The notes under the pieces: generated by a model | What the model was told of the DNA's origin: nothing | Seen by the model: only the letters and a program-made list of their open reading frames with translations | Database searches by the model: none | NCBI GenBank assembly: GCA_934675695.1 | Contig: CAKURN010000055.1 | Location: 1 to 7,967 of the forward strand | Length of the DNA stretch: 7,967 nt | DNA from: an uncultured Candidatus Melainabacteria bacterium | GTDB lineage: Bacteria > Cyanobacteriota > Vampirovibrionia > Gastranaerophilales > Gastranaerophilaceae | Direction: 5' to 3' | Position numbers and translations under genes: made by a program | In this document: piece after piece, positions 1 to 6,582 of the stretch | Layout: the number at the start of each line of letters is the position of its first letter | Numbering within the stretch: position 1 is the first letter of the stretch

Positions 1-82
1 CACCTTTTTTCCTTATACATGTCTTATTATCGGCAAGATTGGGGTGGAACTTTAGGAAATGTAAAGAAGTGTGAAGATAATT

Positions 83-895
83 TTATTCGTATTTAATACC
101 AACTTCATCACATAGAGAATTGAAGTAGTTGACGCTTTCATATAGAGCGTCTTTATCAAATATTTCAAATGTTATAGATGGATAAAGCTGTATTTCTTTT
201 AATGTTAAAAGGATTTTTTTGATATCAATATTGCCTTTTAAAAGACTGGAGTGCGAATCTTCGTCTTTGTAGTTGTTGTGAAAATGCATATGTTTAAGCA
301 TTATGCCGTATTCTTTTATCCAATATGACACATCTAAATCAGAATGCAGATTGCAATGACCTATGTCTATTGTTGTACCCAGATTAGGCGAATTTATTGC
401 TGCGACTAAATTTCTGATTAAATCGGGATTTGGCTCGTGGACGTTTTCTATAGTTGCCATTATGCCTGATTTTTCAAATTCTTTTATAAATTCTTTGTAA
501 AATTCAACATTTTTCAAAAAATACATCTGCTGATACTGTCTTTGTTTTAACAAATTGTTGTAACAAGTATGAAAAACAACGGTAGAAACATCAAAATACT
601 GAGCAAGCTCCAAACTCTGATAGTATCTTTTCAAGCTGACAGAAGCAATGAGAGGGTCTTTTGCTGCAACATTAAGATTAGAAAAAAATCCATGGAGTGT
701 GAGTTCTCCTTCAAAATCGTCTAAGACTCTTTTGTAGTCGATTTTTCGTTGTTTAAAATTTTCTTCTATATCTGCTAATTTTCCAAATCTGGAAATTTCA
801 ATCCCGCAATTCAGTTCGTTTGCGATATCGACTGCTTCTTTTATATCGTGATAAGCAACTGTAGATGAGATGAATCTTTTTAGTTTCTTTGTCAT
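83..895 (-). CDS. Sugar-phosphate isomerase/epimerase-like TIM-barrel protein (AP endonuclease 2 superfamily)
   Basis: A 270-residue cytoplasmic protein of the xylose-isomerase-like TIM-barrel superfamily; the substrate cannot be read from the sequence. Candidate metal ligands are well spaced: H68 (TLHGF), H109 (VFHTC), E150 (ATIENVHEPN), D177 and H180 (TIDIGHCN), H204 (HMHFHNN), D213 and H215 (DSH, followed by KGNID) and E244 (TFEIF). This resembles the nine-ligand set of endonuclease IV. However, the DIGH version of the D/H motif and the absence of the endonuclease IV signature HxND-S-K favour the isomerase-like branch. The start chosen is the ATG at 895. An ATG at 946 in the same frame would add 17 residues, but that stretch lies over the promoter of this gene and of its divergent neighbour. 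There is no Shine-Dalgarno site; a TATAAT box sits nine bases before the ATG. Family confidence is high, function confidence low. Confidence 0.85.
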   Translation of the reverse strand: MTKKLKRFISSTVAYHDIKEAVDIANELNCGIEISRFGKLADIEENFKQRKIDYKRVLDDFEGELTLHGFFSNLNVAAKDPLIASVSLKRYYQSLELAQYFDVSTVVFHTCYNNLLKQRQYQQMYFLKNVEFYKEFIKEFEKSGIMATIENVHEPNPDLIRNLVAAINSPNLGTTIDIGHCNLHSDLDVSYWIKEYGIMLKHMHFHNNYKDEDSHSSLLKGNIDIKKILLTLKEIQLYPSITFEIFDKDALYESVNYFNSLCDEVGIKYE

Positions 896-904
896 AGTAG
901 TTTT

Positions 905-934
905 ATTATAGCTTAAAAAAACAAAAGGTGCTAA
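905..934 (-). promoter_or_regulatory. Putative promoter of the TIM-barrel gene, short leader
   Basis: Read on the minus strand, TTAGCA (929-934) and a perfect TATAAT (905-910) are separated by 18 bases. The -10 box ends nine bases before the ATG at 895, so transcription would begin about three bases before the start codon. There is no room for a Shine-Dalgarno site. The -35 match is only 4 of 6, and TATAAT is common in AT-rich DNA. Confidence 0.4.
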
Positions 935-940
935 TATAAT
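913..940 (+). promoter_or_regulatory. Putative promoter of the zinc-ribbon gene, leaderless
   Basis: TTAAAA (913-918), a 16-base spacer and a perfect TATAAT (935-940) lie directly before the ATG at 946, with only five bases between. The expected start of transcription is at or next to the A of the ATG, which predicts a leaderless mRNA. The two divergent promoters interleave: each -35 abuts the other's -10, so two polymerases could not occupy both at once. Confidence 0.4.
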
Positions 941-945
941 AGGCA

Positions 946-1152
946 ATGTATATTGTAGAATTGTTTTTCAAATTAAAAGAAGATTTTAAAAACGGAAAAT
1001 TTAAAAAGCAACCAAAAAAACAAGAAGAACAAGAAGAAAAATGCTCTCATCTTTTTGTGCCTATTGATTCGACAGGTAGGATTCTTGCTTGTTCAAAGTG
1101 TGGAATGATATACAAACTCAAAAAGAATGAAGTAAATCCGTTTTTGAAATAA
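946..1152 (+). CDS. Small zinc-ribbon-like protein of unknown function
   Basis: A 68-residue protein that I do not recognise as a named family. Residues 1-15 are mixed hydrophobic and charged. Residues 16-32 are a K/Q/E-rich linker. Residues 33-54 form a compact putative metal-binding unit: C33-x-H35, then the segment FVPIDSTGRILA, then C49-x2-C52-G. A CxH...CxxC arrangement with a short beta-like stretch between the pairs is typical of zinc ribbons. There is no signal peptide or membrane segment. It starts at the first ATG, without a Shine-Dalgarno site, five bases after a TATAAT box. It is divergent from the TIM-barrel gene and 80 bases upstream of the SNF2 ATPase on the same strand. A nucleic-acid or protein-binding role is an inference from the fold type only. 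The Cys/His spacing makes it very likely to be a real gene despite its size. Confidence 0.75.
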   Translation: MYIVELFFKLKEDFKNGKFKKQPKKQEEQEEKCSHLFVPIDSTGRILACSKCGMIYKLKKNEVNPFLK

Positions 1153-1167
1153 TTTTCAACCAAATTT

Positions 1168-1206
1168 ATTATTTTTCAAAAATAATCAGAAAAAATCTTT
1201 TTTTTT
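1168..1206 (+). terminator. Weak terminator-like element after the zinc-ribbon gene
   Basis: ATTATTTTT (1168-1176) and AAAAATAAT (1178-1186) form a perfect inverted repeat around one base. It is followed 11 bases later by a run of nine T (1198-1206). The stem is entirely A/T and so weak; this may be a poor terminator or chance in AT-rich DNA. If it works, it separates the zinc-ribbon gene from the SNF2 gene, which has its own TATAAT box. Confidence 0.25.
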
Positions 1207-1215
1207 CCAAAGCTT

Positions 1216-1221
1216 TATAAT
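1216..1221 (+). promoter_or_regulatory. Putative -10 box of the SNF2 gene, short leader
   Basis: A perfect TATAAT ends 11 bases before the ATG at 1233, predicting a leader of about five bases with no Shine-Dalgarno site. I see no good -35 match at normal spacing; the upstream stretch is A/T runs. Confidence 0.35.
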
Positions 1222-1232
1222 AAAATGTTCAA

Positions 1233-4118
1233 ATGGAAAAAACATTTAATTTAAGTTTCAAGAAAAACAGTGTAGAAAAATTACTTTTGAATTTGGACCA
1301 AAACCCTTATTCTCAAAAGAACAAAGACTTTAGATATACTTTATCATTAATTTATGAATTAATAGAAGAAGAATTTGCAGACACATTTGACACAAAAAAC
1401 CCTATTCTTCGCCAAACAGAGATTTATTTGGATATTGATAGTGCCAGTGCTTCTATTTTTATCACACCGCCATACAATTTTGACTATTATTTAAAACAAA
1501 AAGGCTCACTATACAGACTTCGCCCTGAATATAGAAAAGACGAATACGGCTACAAAATCAGTCTGGATATGTTTTTTGAATATTTTACAGGGGTAGATGA
1601 GAGTTTGGATTTGTCTGATTGTTCCAAAAACTACCAATTTTATTTCAATTTAGTTCAATTTGTTAAAAAAACAGTCGAAAAACTTCACTTCATTCCTGCG
1701 GTAAAATTCAGAAAAGACACGTTTAGTGTGTATTATGAACCATATTTCAAAAACAAAGACTATGTAAAAGCATACGTCGAAATCGTTGAAAATGACGTAT
1801 TAGATTCAGAAACAACAAAAAAACTAATCGAAAGATATCTGAATTACTTGATTTTTACGTTTTTGAACGTAAAACACTATCGTTTCAAAGACCTAAAATC
1901 AGCACCATTTTTGGTTAAAAATACTCTCCAAAAACGACTCTACAAAGGAAACGACCTAGCGTCCGATATTCAGTCTTGGTTTGATGAGATGAGTTTGGGG
2001 GCTTATGATATTATTCCTGTCTTTAATATTGAACAATTGACAGATGAAAAATTCTTGCTCAAGATTCTTGCAAAAGACAAAAACAAAAACGAAATCATTC
2101 AATTAGAAGATTTGAATGATGAACAAAAAATTCTAATCGAAAAACAAATCAACTGGGCGACAAAATACATAGAAGACCTGGAAGATGTGACGATGGAGTT
2201 GGATTTGTCGGGTGTGTATAAATTAATCACTCAAATATCATACTATTTGTCACAAGCAGGAATGGAGGTTAATCTTCCTGAGGGCTTGAATAACGTGATT
2301 ATTCCAAGAGCTTCGATTAATGCAACAATAAAAGACAAACGTCTGCAAGATTTGAAAGATTTGCTTGCTAATCCTACAGGTTCAACTATTTCTTTAGCTG
2401 AAATTATGAATTTCAAAGTCGAAATTGCTCTAGGCGACAATGAAAAAATTTCTGCAGAAGAATTTAGACAACTGGCGAAAAATTCCCATGGATTAATAAA
2501 ATACAAAGAAAAAGAAATTTTAATCGATAAAGAAGAAACAGAAAAACTTCTTGCAAAATTGGAAAAACAGCCTAATTTGACAGTTGATAAAATGCAATTA
2601 CTACATAACGCTTTATCTGGAAAAATCGACGAGTATGATTTTGATTACGATGAAGCATTTGCAAAAGTTATTTCTGATTTTACAAAAGTCGAAGACATAA
2701 AACTGCCAAACGACCTGAATGGTACACTTCGTGCTTATCAAGAAATAGGCTACAGATGGCTATATACAAATATAAACAAAGGTTTTGGCTGCTGTATAGC
2801 TGATGATATGGGTCTTGGTAAAACAATACAAGTAATCAGTTTGATTCTAAAATTAAAAGAAGAAAAACGTCTGAAAAAACCTGTGCTTGTTGTATGTCCA
2901 ACGACTTTGATGGGCAACTGGAAAAGAGAAATGAACAACTTTGCTCCATCATTAAAGACTCTTACGTATCATGGCTTTAATCGTGAATTTTCAACTGATT
3001 GCGACGTGATTTTGACGACTTATGCGATATTGAGAATTGACCTTGAAAAATTCCAAAAAACAAACTGGGATTTGTTGATTATAGACGAAGCTCAAAATAT
3101 CAAAAATCCTTCTACTTCGCAAACGCAAGCAATAAAAGCGATAAAAGCCCAAATGAAAGTCGCAATGACAGGTACTCCTGTAGAAAACAGATTGTCTGAG
3201 TTGTGGTCAATTTTCGATTTTATAAACAAAGGCTATTTGGGTTCTTTGACCGATTTTTCAAAAAACTACTCAATTCCTATAGAAAGATTTAAAGAACTCA
3301 CTCGTGCTGCAAAACTTAAAAAAGCAATCAGTCCTTTTATGCTTAGAAGATTGAAAACTGACAAGACAATTATTTCTGATTTGCCGGAAAAAGTGGTCTT
3401 AGACGATTTCTGTTACTTAACAAAACCGCAAGTTGCTCTATATGAAAGGATTTTGAAAGAATCAATGGAATCTATTTCAAAATCTGAATCAAAAATGAAC
3501 AGACGTGGTGCGATATTCAAATTGATTACCAATTTGAAACAAGTCTGCAATCACCCTTATCACTACCTAAAACATGGTGATATGTCAGCTAATGCGTCCG
3601 GAAAAACTCAAAAACTGGTTGATATTTTGGGAAATATTTTAGACAACAATGAAAAAGTTCTTGTTTTCACTCAATACAAAGAAATGGGTAATATCCTAGA
3701 AAACATCATTGCAGAAGAATTTAACAGAAGTCCTTTGTTTTTCCATGGAAGTTTGAATGTAAAACAAAGAGAAGAAACCATAAAAAAATTCCAAGAAGAT
3801 ATGGAAGAAAGAATAATGATTTTGTCGTTAAAAGCAGGTGGTTTGGGGCTTAATTTGACCAGTGCATCTAATGTTGTGCATTATGATTTGTGGTGGAATC
3901 CTGCAGTAGAAGACCAAGCAACAGATAGAACCTACCGTATCGGACAAGACAAAAACGTTATGATACACCGTTTTATTACGCTTTCAACTTTTGAAGAAAA
4001 AATCGACAAAATAATAAAAGACAAAAGAGAACTGGCAAATGCTGCTGTTTTTGAGGGCGAAAAAACAATAACAGAGTTGTCTGATGATGAGATTTATGAA
4101 ATCTTCTCTCTAGCTTAA
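1233..4118 (+). CDS. SNF2-family DNA-dependent ATPase/helicase with DUF3670-like region
   Basis: A complete 961-residue Swi2/Snf2 superfamily 2 protein, an ATP-driven double-stranded DNA translocase expected to remodel protein-DNA complexes. Residues 1-330 have no motif I recognise. About residues 330-440 resemble the bacterial SNF2-associated DUF3670 region (YLSQAGMEVNLPE, IALGDNEKISAEEF, then LIKYKEKEILIDKEE). The ATPase core begins near residue 491 (LRAYQEIGYRWL), with motif I DDMGLGKTIQ at 524-533, motif II DEAQ at 618-621 and motif III MTGTPVENRLSELW from 645. The second RecA lobe covers about 790-945, with LKAGGLGLNL, YDLWWNPA and the arginine-finger motif DQATDRTYRIGQ (894-905). All catalytic motifs are intact. 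DEAQ in place of DEAH is normal for some of this family. There is no SWIM zinc finger or nuclease domain. The ATG at 1233 has a TATAAT box 11 bases before it and no Shine-Dalgarno site. Family certain; cellular role (repair, transcription recycling or other) unknown. Confidence 0.95.
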   Translation: MEKTFNLSFKKNSVEKLLLNLDQNPYSQKNKDFRYTLSLIYELIEEEFADTFDTKNPILRQTEIYLDIDSASASIFITPPYNFDYYLKQKGSLYRLRPEYRKDEYGYKISLDMFFEYFTGVDESLDLSDCSKNYQFYFNLVQFVKKTVEKLHFIPAVKFRKDTFSVYYEPYFKNKDYVKAYVEIVENDVLDSETTKKLIERYLNYLIFTFLNVKHYRFKDLKSAPFLVKNTLQKRLYKGNDLASDIQSWFDEMSLGAYDIIPVFNIEQLTDEKFLLKILAKDKNKNEIIQLEDLNDEQKILIEKQINWATKYIEDLEDVTMELDLSGVYKLITQISYYLSQAGMEVNLPEGLNNVIIPRASINATIKDKRLQDLKDLLANPTGSTISLAEIMNFKVEIALGDNEKISAEEFRQLAKNSHGLIKYKEKEILIDKEETEKLLAKLEKQPNLTVDKMQLLHNALSGKIDEYDFDYDEAFAKVISDFTKVEDIKLPNDLNGTLRAYQEIGYRWLYTNINKGFGCCIADDMGLGKTIQVISLILKLKEEKRLKKPVLVVCPTTLMGNWKREMNNFAPSLKTLTYHGFNREFSTDCDVILTTYAILRIDLEKFQKTNWDLLIIDEAQNIKNPSTSQTQAIKAIKAQMKVAMTGTPVENRLSELWSIFDFINKGYLGSLTDFSKNYSIPIERFKELTRAAKLKKAISPFMLRRLKTDKTIISDLPEKVVLDDFCYLTKPQVALYERILKESMESISKSESKMNRRGAIFKLITNLKQVCNHPYHYLKHGDMSANASGKTQKLVDILGNILDNNEKVLVFTQYKEMGNILENIIAEEFNRSPLFFHGSLNVKQREETIKKFQEDMEERIMILSLKAGGLGLNLTSASNVVHYDLWWNPAVEDQATDRTYRIGQDKNVMIHRFITLSTFEEKIDKIIKDKRELANAAVFEGEKTITELSDDEIYEIFSLA

Positions 4119-4180
4119 TATTTCTTTATATAAGTGTTAGAAAATGTTTTCTTTTGGAACTATATCAATGTAGGTACTGA

Positions 4181-4185
4181 AAGGA
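4181..4185 (+). promoter_or_regulatory. Shine-Dalgarno site of the coiled-coil gene
   Basis: AAGGA lies nine bases before the ATG at 4195 and fixes that start. In the 76 bases after the SNF2 stop there is also a perfect AGAAAA-TG-TTTTCT dyad (4139-4152). A weak promoter candidate, TTAGAA then TATATC with an 18-base spacer, may also be present, so the gene could have its own transcript. Confidence 0.6.
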
Positions 4186-4194
4186 ACAACGACA

Positions 4195-4671
4195 ATGTTA
4201 CCCCAACATCTTACTCTGCTATTATATGATGCAAAAATCCAAGATGATACTTCGTCATTGCTTTCTTTGTCAATGGGAAGCAGATTAAAGGCTAAACAAT
4301 CTTCTAATAAAATTTCTCAAATCCATGCAAAATATTCTCAAGAAGAATCTCAAATCCAAAACCAAATAAATGAAGTTTCAAAATCAAGAAAAGAAGCTTC
4401 ATCGGTGGATAATGAAGAATCAGATTCAAATTCTAGAGCTGAACTTTTGGCTCAATATGAAGAATTAAAAGACGAGCTGAAAGATTTGAAAAATGAAGAA
4501 GATACAGAAGTCCAAAAAGTAGAAGATGAAACAACTGCCTATGAAAATGATGTTGAAATACAAAAAACTACAATTGAAACTGATTTACAAGCAACCAGAG
4601 AAGATAGAAGTGCTATAAAAGACAATTTAGACCAAAGCATTGAAGATAGTTTCGGTTATTTCAGTGATTAA
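4195..4671 (+). CDS. Acidic coiled-coil protein of unknown function
   Basis: A 158-residue protein with no domain I can name. It has no cysteine, no cleavable signal peptide and no membrane span. Residues 1-31 are mildly hydrophobic (LTLLLYDAKIQDD, then SLLSLSMGSRLKAK). Residues 32-68 are a Q/S/K-rich helix in which SQIHAKYSQEE is followed by SQIQNQINEVS, an 11-residue period. Residues 69-82 are a polar break (DNEESDSNS). Residues 83-150 are a long, strongly acidic coiled coil (LLAQYEELKDELKDLKNEE), and the protein ends in an aromatic tail (DSFGYFSD). The ATG has a good Shine-Dalgarno site, and an intrinsic terminator follows 11 bases after the stop, so it is a real, expressed unit. It may be a structural or secreted helical protein, but its position between a SNF2 ATPase and an HD-GYP regulator gives no firm clue. 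Confidence 0.85.
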   Translation: MLPQHLTLLLYDAKIQDDTSSLLSLSMGSRLKAKQSSNKISQIHAKYSQEESQIQNQINEVSKSRKEASSVDNEESDSNSRAELLAQYEELKDELKDLKNEEDTEVQKVEDETTAYENDVEIQKTTIETDLQATREDRSAIKDNLDQSIEDSFGYFSD

Positions 4672-4682
4672 TAAAATTAGTT

Positions 4683-4720
4683 AAAACCGCTTGAAAATTC
4701 AAAAGCGGTTTTTATTTTTT
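4683..4720 (+). terminator. Intrinsic terminator after the coiled-coil gene
   Basis: AAAACCGCTT (4683-4692) and AAGCGGTTTT (4703-4712) form a perfect 10-bp stem with a 10-base loop. The stem has a G/C core and runs into a T-rich tract (TTTTTATTTTTTT). It is 11 bases past the stop at 4671 and is the only strong terminator in the window. Confidence 0.9.
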
Positions 4721-4774
4721 TCTTTTTTAAAAATTAAAGTTTTAAAAATTTGTGCCGATACTGTTTCTAAAATT

Positions 4775-4781
4775 AAAGAGG
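4775..4781 (+). promoter_or_regulatory. Shine-Dalgarno site deciding the GTG start of the HD-GYP gene
   Basis: AAAGAGG lies eight bases before the GTG at 4790. It selects that GTG over an in-frame TTG at 4691, which lies within the terminator stem. A weak promoter, TTAAAG (4734-4739) and GATACT (4757-4762) with a 17-base spacer, is a possible driver between the terminator and this site. Confidence 0.6.
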
Positions 4782-4789
4782 ATAAAATT

Positions 4790-5893
4790 GTGTTTAATTT
4801 AAAAAATGATTTCTTTTTGAATAGTGTCGGGGATTTAATTAGTGCAACTTCGGTTAACAGTGAACATACGATATTGATTGTAGATGATGAGATAAACAAT
4901 CTTCAACTTTTAAAAAGAACTTTTCGAGGTAAATACAATATTTTAACGGCTTCTAACGGATTAGAGGGATTAGAAACTTTAAAAAACAACATAAATGACG
5001 TTTCTTTAATTGTTTCTGACCATAAAATGCCCATTATGGAAGGGACGAAATTTTTAGAAGAAGCGAACAAAATCGCACCTGATGTAATAAAAATTCTTTT
5101 AACGGGTTTTTCTGATGTAGAAATTATTACAGATGCTGTAAACAAGTGCAATTTGTTTCAATATGTCTTAAAACCCTTTAACCCTGATGAATTGCAAGAA
5201 GCAATCAGAAACGGATTGAGCAAATTCGATCTTGTTTCTTCAAAATCTTTGATTTTAAAAGATTTGAAAGAATTGTTCTACAAAACAATAAAATCAATAA
5301 CATCAGCATTAGATGCAAAAGACCCTTACACCCATGGTCATTCGATGAGAGTGACTTTGTATTCGATTATTTTGGCAAAAGAACTAAATGTGCCTGATTG
5401 CCAATTAGAATCTATAGAAACAGCAGGTTTGTTGCACGATATCGGAAAAATCGCTATTCCTGAATCGATTTTGTGCAAACCGGGGCGTTTGACTGATGAC
5501 GAATTTGTGATTATGAAGACTCATCCTATCAATTCTGAACGTCTTATTTCCAGTATAGAAAGGCTTCATAGTATTTCTCCGGGGGTAAAACATCATCACG
5601 AACGTTGGGACGGAAAAGGATATCCTGACCATTTAGAAGGCGAAAACATACCTTATGCGGCTAGAATAATTGCAATTGCTGATACGTATGACGCTATGAC
5701 TTCTACTCGTTCGTATAGAAAAGCTCTTGACCATGAAGTTGCAATAGCAGAAATAGAAAAATGTGCCGGAAGCCAGTTTGATCCTGTTTTGGCGAAAAAG
5801 TTTGTTGAAATACAAGACATAATTAAAGCAGCAAAAGAAAACCCTGAAGAATATTATTTGAAATATTCTACTTTATATAAAGAAATAAGCTAG
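4790..5893 (+). CDS. Response regulator with REC and HD-GYP domains (predicted cyclic-di-GMP phosphodiesterase)
   Basis: A 367-residue cytoplasmic two-component response regulator. Numbered from the GTG start, a REC receiver domain covers about 27-145. It has the acidic pair D32/D33 (LIVDDE), phospho-acceptor D77 (VSDHKMP), switch threonine T105 (LLTGFSD) and lysine K128 (LKPF), all intact. An HD-GYP domain follows, about 160-345. Its HD pair is H216/D217 (LLHDIGK), then a metal-binding histidine-rich stretch and GYP signature at 268-279 (HHHERWDGKGYP), then DTYDAMTSTRSYRKA from 298. Every hallmark residue of an active enzyme is present, so phosphorylation-controlled hydrolysis of cyclic-di-GMP is the likely job; activity on other cyclic dinucleotides cannot be excluded. 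No partner histidine kinase or GGDEF protein is encoded in the window. The stop overlaps that of the convergent sigma-like gene by four bases. Confidence 0.93.
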   Translation: MFNLKNDFFLNSVGDLISATSVNSEHTILIVDDEINNLQLLKRTFRGKYNILTASNGLEGLETLKNNINDVSLIVSDHKMPIMEGTKFLEEANKIAPDVIKILLTGFSDVEIITDAVNKCNLFQYVLKPFNPDELQEAIRNGLSKFDLVSSKSLILKDLKELFYKTIKSITSALDAKDPYTHGHSMRVTLYSIILAKELNVPDCQLESIETAGLLHDIGKIAIPESILCKPGRLTDDEFVIMKTHPINSERLISSIERLHSISPGVKHHHERWDGKGYPDHLEGENIPYAARIIAIADTYDAMTSTRSYRKALDHEVAIAEIEKCAGSQFDPVLAKKFVEIQDIIKAAKENPEEYYLKYSTLYKEIS

Positions 5894-6549
5894 AGTTGTT
5901 CTCTTACTAATTTTATCATTTCAACAAACCTCTTTGACAGTTCGACTTGTGAAATTTTCATTTCACGAGCAGTTTCTGTTTGGTTTAGTCTTTTTATATA
6001 ACGATACAGAAAAATCTCAAAATAGCGTTTGTTTGGGTACTGTTCTTCTATTGTTTTGATTATTTGAATTAATCTGTCTAAAGTATGTTCTGAAATTCTT
6101 TTTTTGGGATAAAAATTTGCAGGGTCAATCAAAGTATCTACTGCGTCATATTTTTCGCTTCGTTGTATTTCTTCTTTTAAATTTATTATGTTGTCAGTGT
6201 TTCTGGTTCTTGAGATTTCTTGTCTTATGCTTTCTCTTTCTAGAAAAGGTGTTTTTTTGACGCTAACAAATTCGCTGTGCGGTTGAAATTCTAGTGATTT
6301 TTTTGTGTTTTTATTGTTAAAACGTTGTTTTTCTTTGATTATTTGATCTAGACAGTTGTCACAAATGACCGCCAAATGGCGTTTTAGACGTTTTGTGTCA
6401 CGAATAGCATCAATAATCAGATAAGATTTTTTGTAAATTGCTTCAATAAACAAATCCATAAGCTCCTCGTTGCCGAAGTATTTAGGATTTTCTTTGATGA
6501 CGGATACAATTAGACTTTTGTGTTCAAGATTAATTTGCAATTTTTTCAT
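5890..6549 (-). CDS. Sigma-70-like (ECF-like) transcription regulator, atypical
   Basis: A 219-residue protein. About residues 157-217 look like sigma-70 region 4, a helix-turn-helix: RYFEIFLYRYIKRLNQ, then TETAREMKISQVELSKRFVEMI, matching the common pattern 'LRY..g.sq.EIA..lgis...V'. Residues 55-77 (LKRHLAVICDNCLDQIIKEK) resemble the end of sigma region 2 in ECF factors. The rest of region 2 is short and poorly matched, and about 75 polar residues separate the two parts. It may be a divergent sigma factor or only a region-4-like DNA-binding regulator. The start chosen is the ATG at 6549, with AAAGG (6558-6562) eight bases upstream. The frame stays open to 6648, but that extension would translate intergenic DNA and lacks a ribosome site. 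It faces the Omp85 gene head to head and ends in a four-base overlap with the HD-GYP gene. Confidence 0.65.
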   Translation of the reverse strand: MKKLQINLEHKSLIVSVIKENPKYFGNEELMDLFIEAIYKKSYLIIDAIRDTKRLKRHLAVICDNCLDQIIKEKQRFNNKNTKKSLEFQPHSEFVSVKKTPFLERESIRQEISRTRNTDNIINLKEEIQRSEKYDAVDTLIDPANFYPKKRISEHTLDRLIQIIKTIEEQYPNKRYFEIFLYRYIKRLNQTETAREMKISQVELSKRFVEMIKLVREQL

Positions 6550-6560
6550 TTCCCAAGCCT

Positions 6561-6576
6561 TTAATAAAAATATTAA
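6561..6576. repeat. Inverted repeat near the sigma-like gene start
   Basis: TTAATA (6561-6566) and TATTAA (6571-6576) flank AAAA. The element touches the Shine-Dalgarno site of the minus-strand gene, so an operator or mRNA structure is possible. Short A/T-only arms make chance likely. Confidence 0.25.
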
Positions 6577-6582
6577 TATAAA

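Noticed and set aside
1..20. Minus-strand ATG at 20 (MYKEKR...) with GATAAT five bases upstream, possibly a gene leaving the window on the left.
   Set aside because: Only six codons are visible, so coding cannot be judged; noted only because the spacing repeats the short-leader pattern.
1..96. Open frame on the plus strand from the left edge to a TAA at 94-96.
   Set aside because: Only 31 codons with no recognisable family and a 14-base overlap with the minus-strand gene; it could be the tail of an upstream gene but nothing supports it.
896..946. Longer start of the TIM-barrel gene at the ATG at 946.
   Set aside because: The extra 17 residues are encoded by DNA that holds both divergent promoters, and the protein family normally starts near the ATG at 895.
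2243..2938. Minus-strand open frames at 2243-2506 and 2750-2938.
   Set aside because: They lie wholly inside the SNF2 coding sequence, including the conserved ATPase motifs, and resemble no family.
1233..4118. SNF2 ATPase as part of a defence island.
   Set aside because: No nuclease, methylase, phospholipase or mobile-element gene lies beside it; neighbours look like ordinary chromosomal genes.
4691..4789. TTG start at 4691 giving a 400-residue HD-GYP protein.
   Set aside because: This start is inside the terminator stem of the previous gene, and the GTG at 4790 has a well-placed Shine-Dalgarno site.
4699..5815. Minus-strand open frames at 4699-4899, 4903-5151, 5405-5632 and 5633-5815.
   Set aside because: All are opposite the REC and HD-GYP coding sequence or its leader, and are shadows of it.
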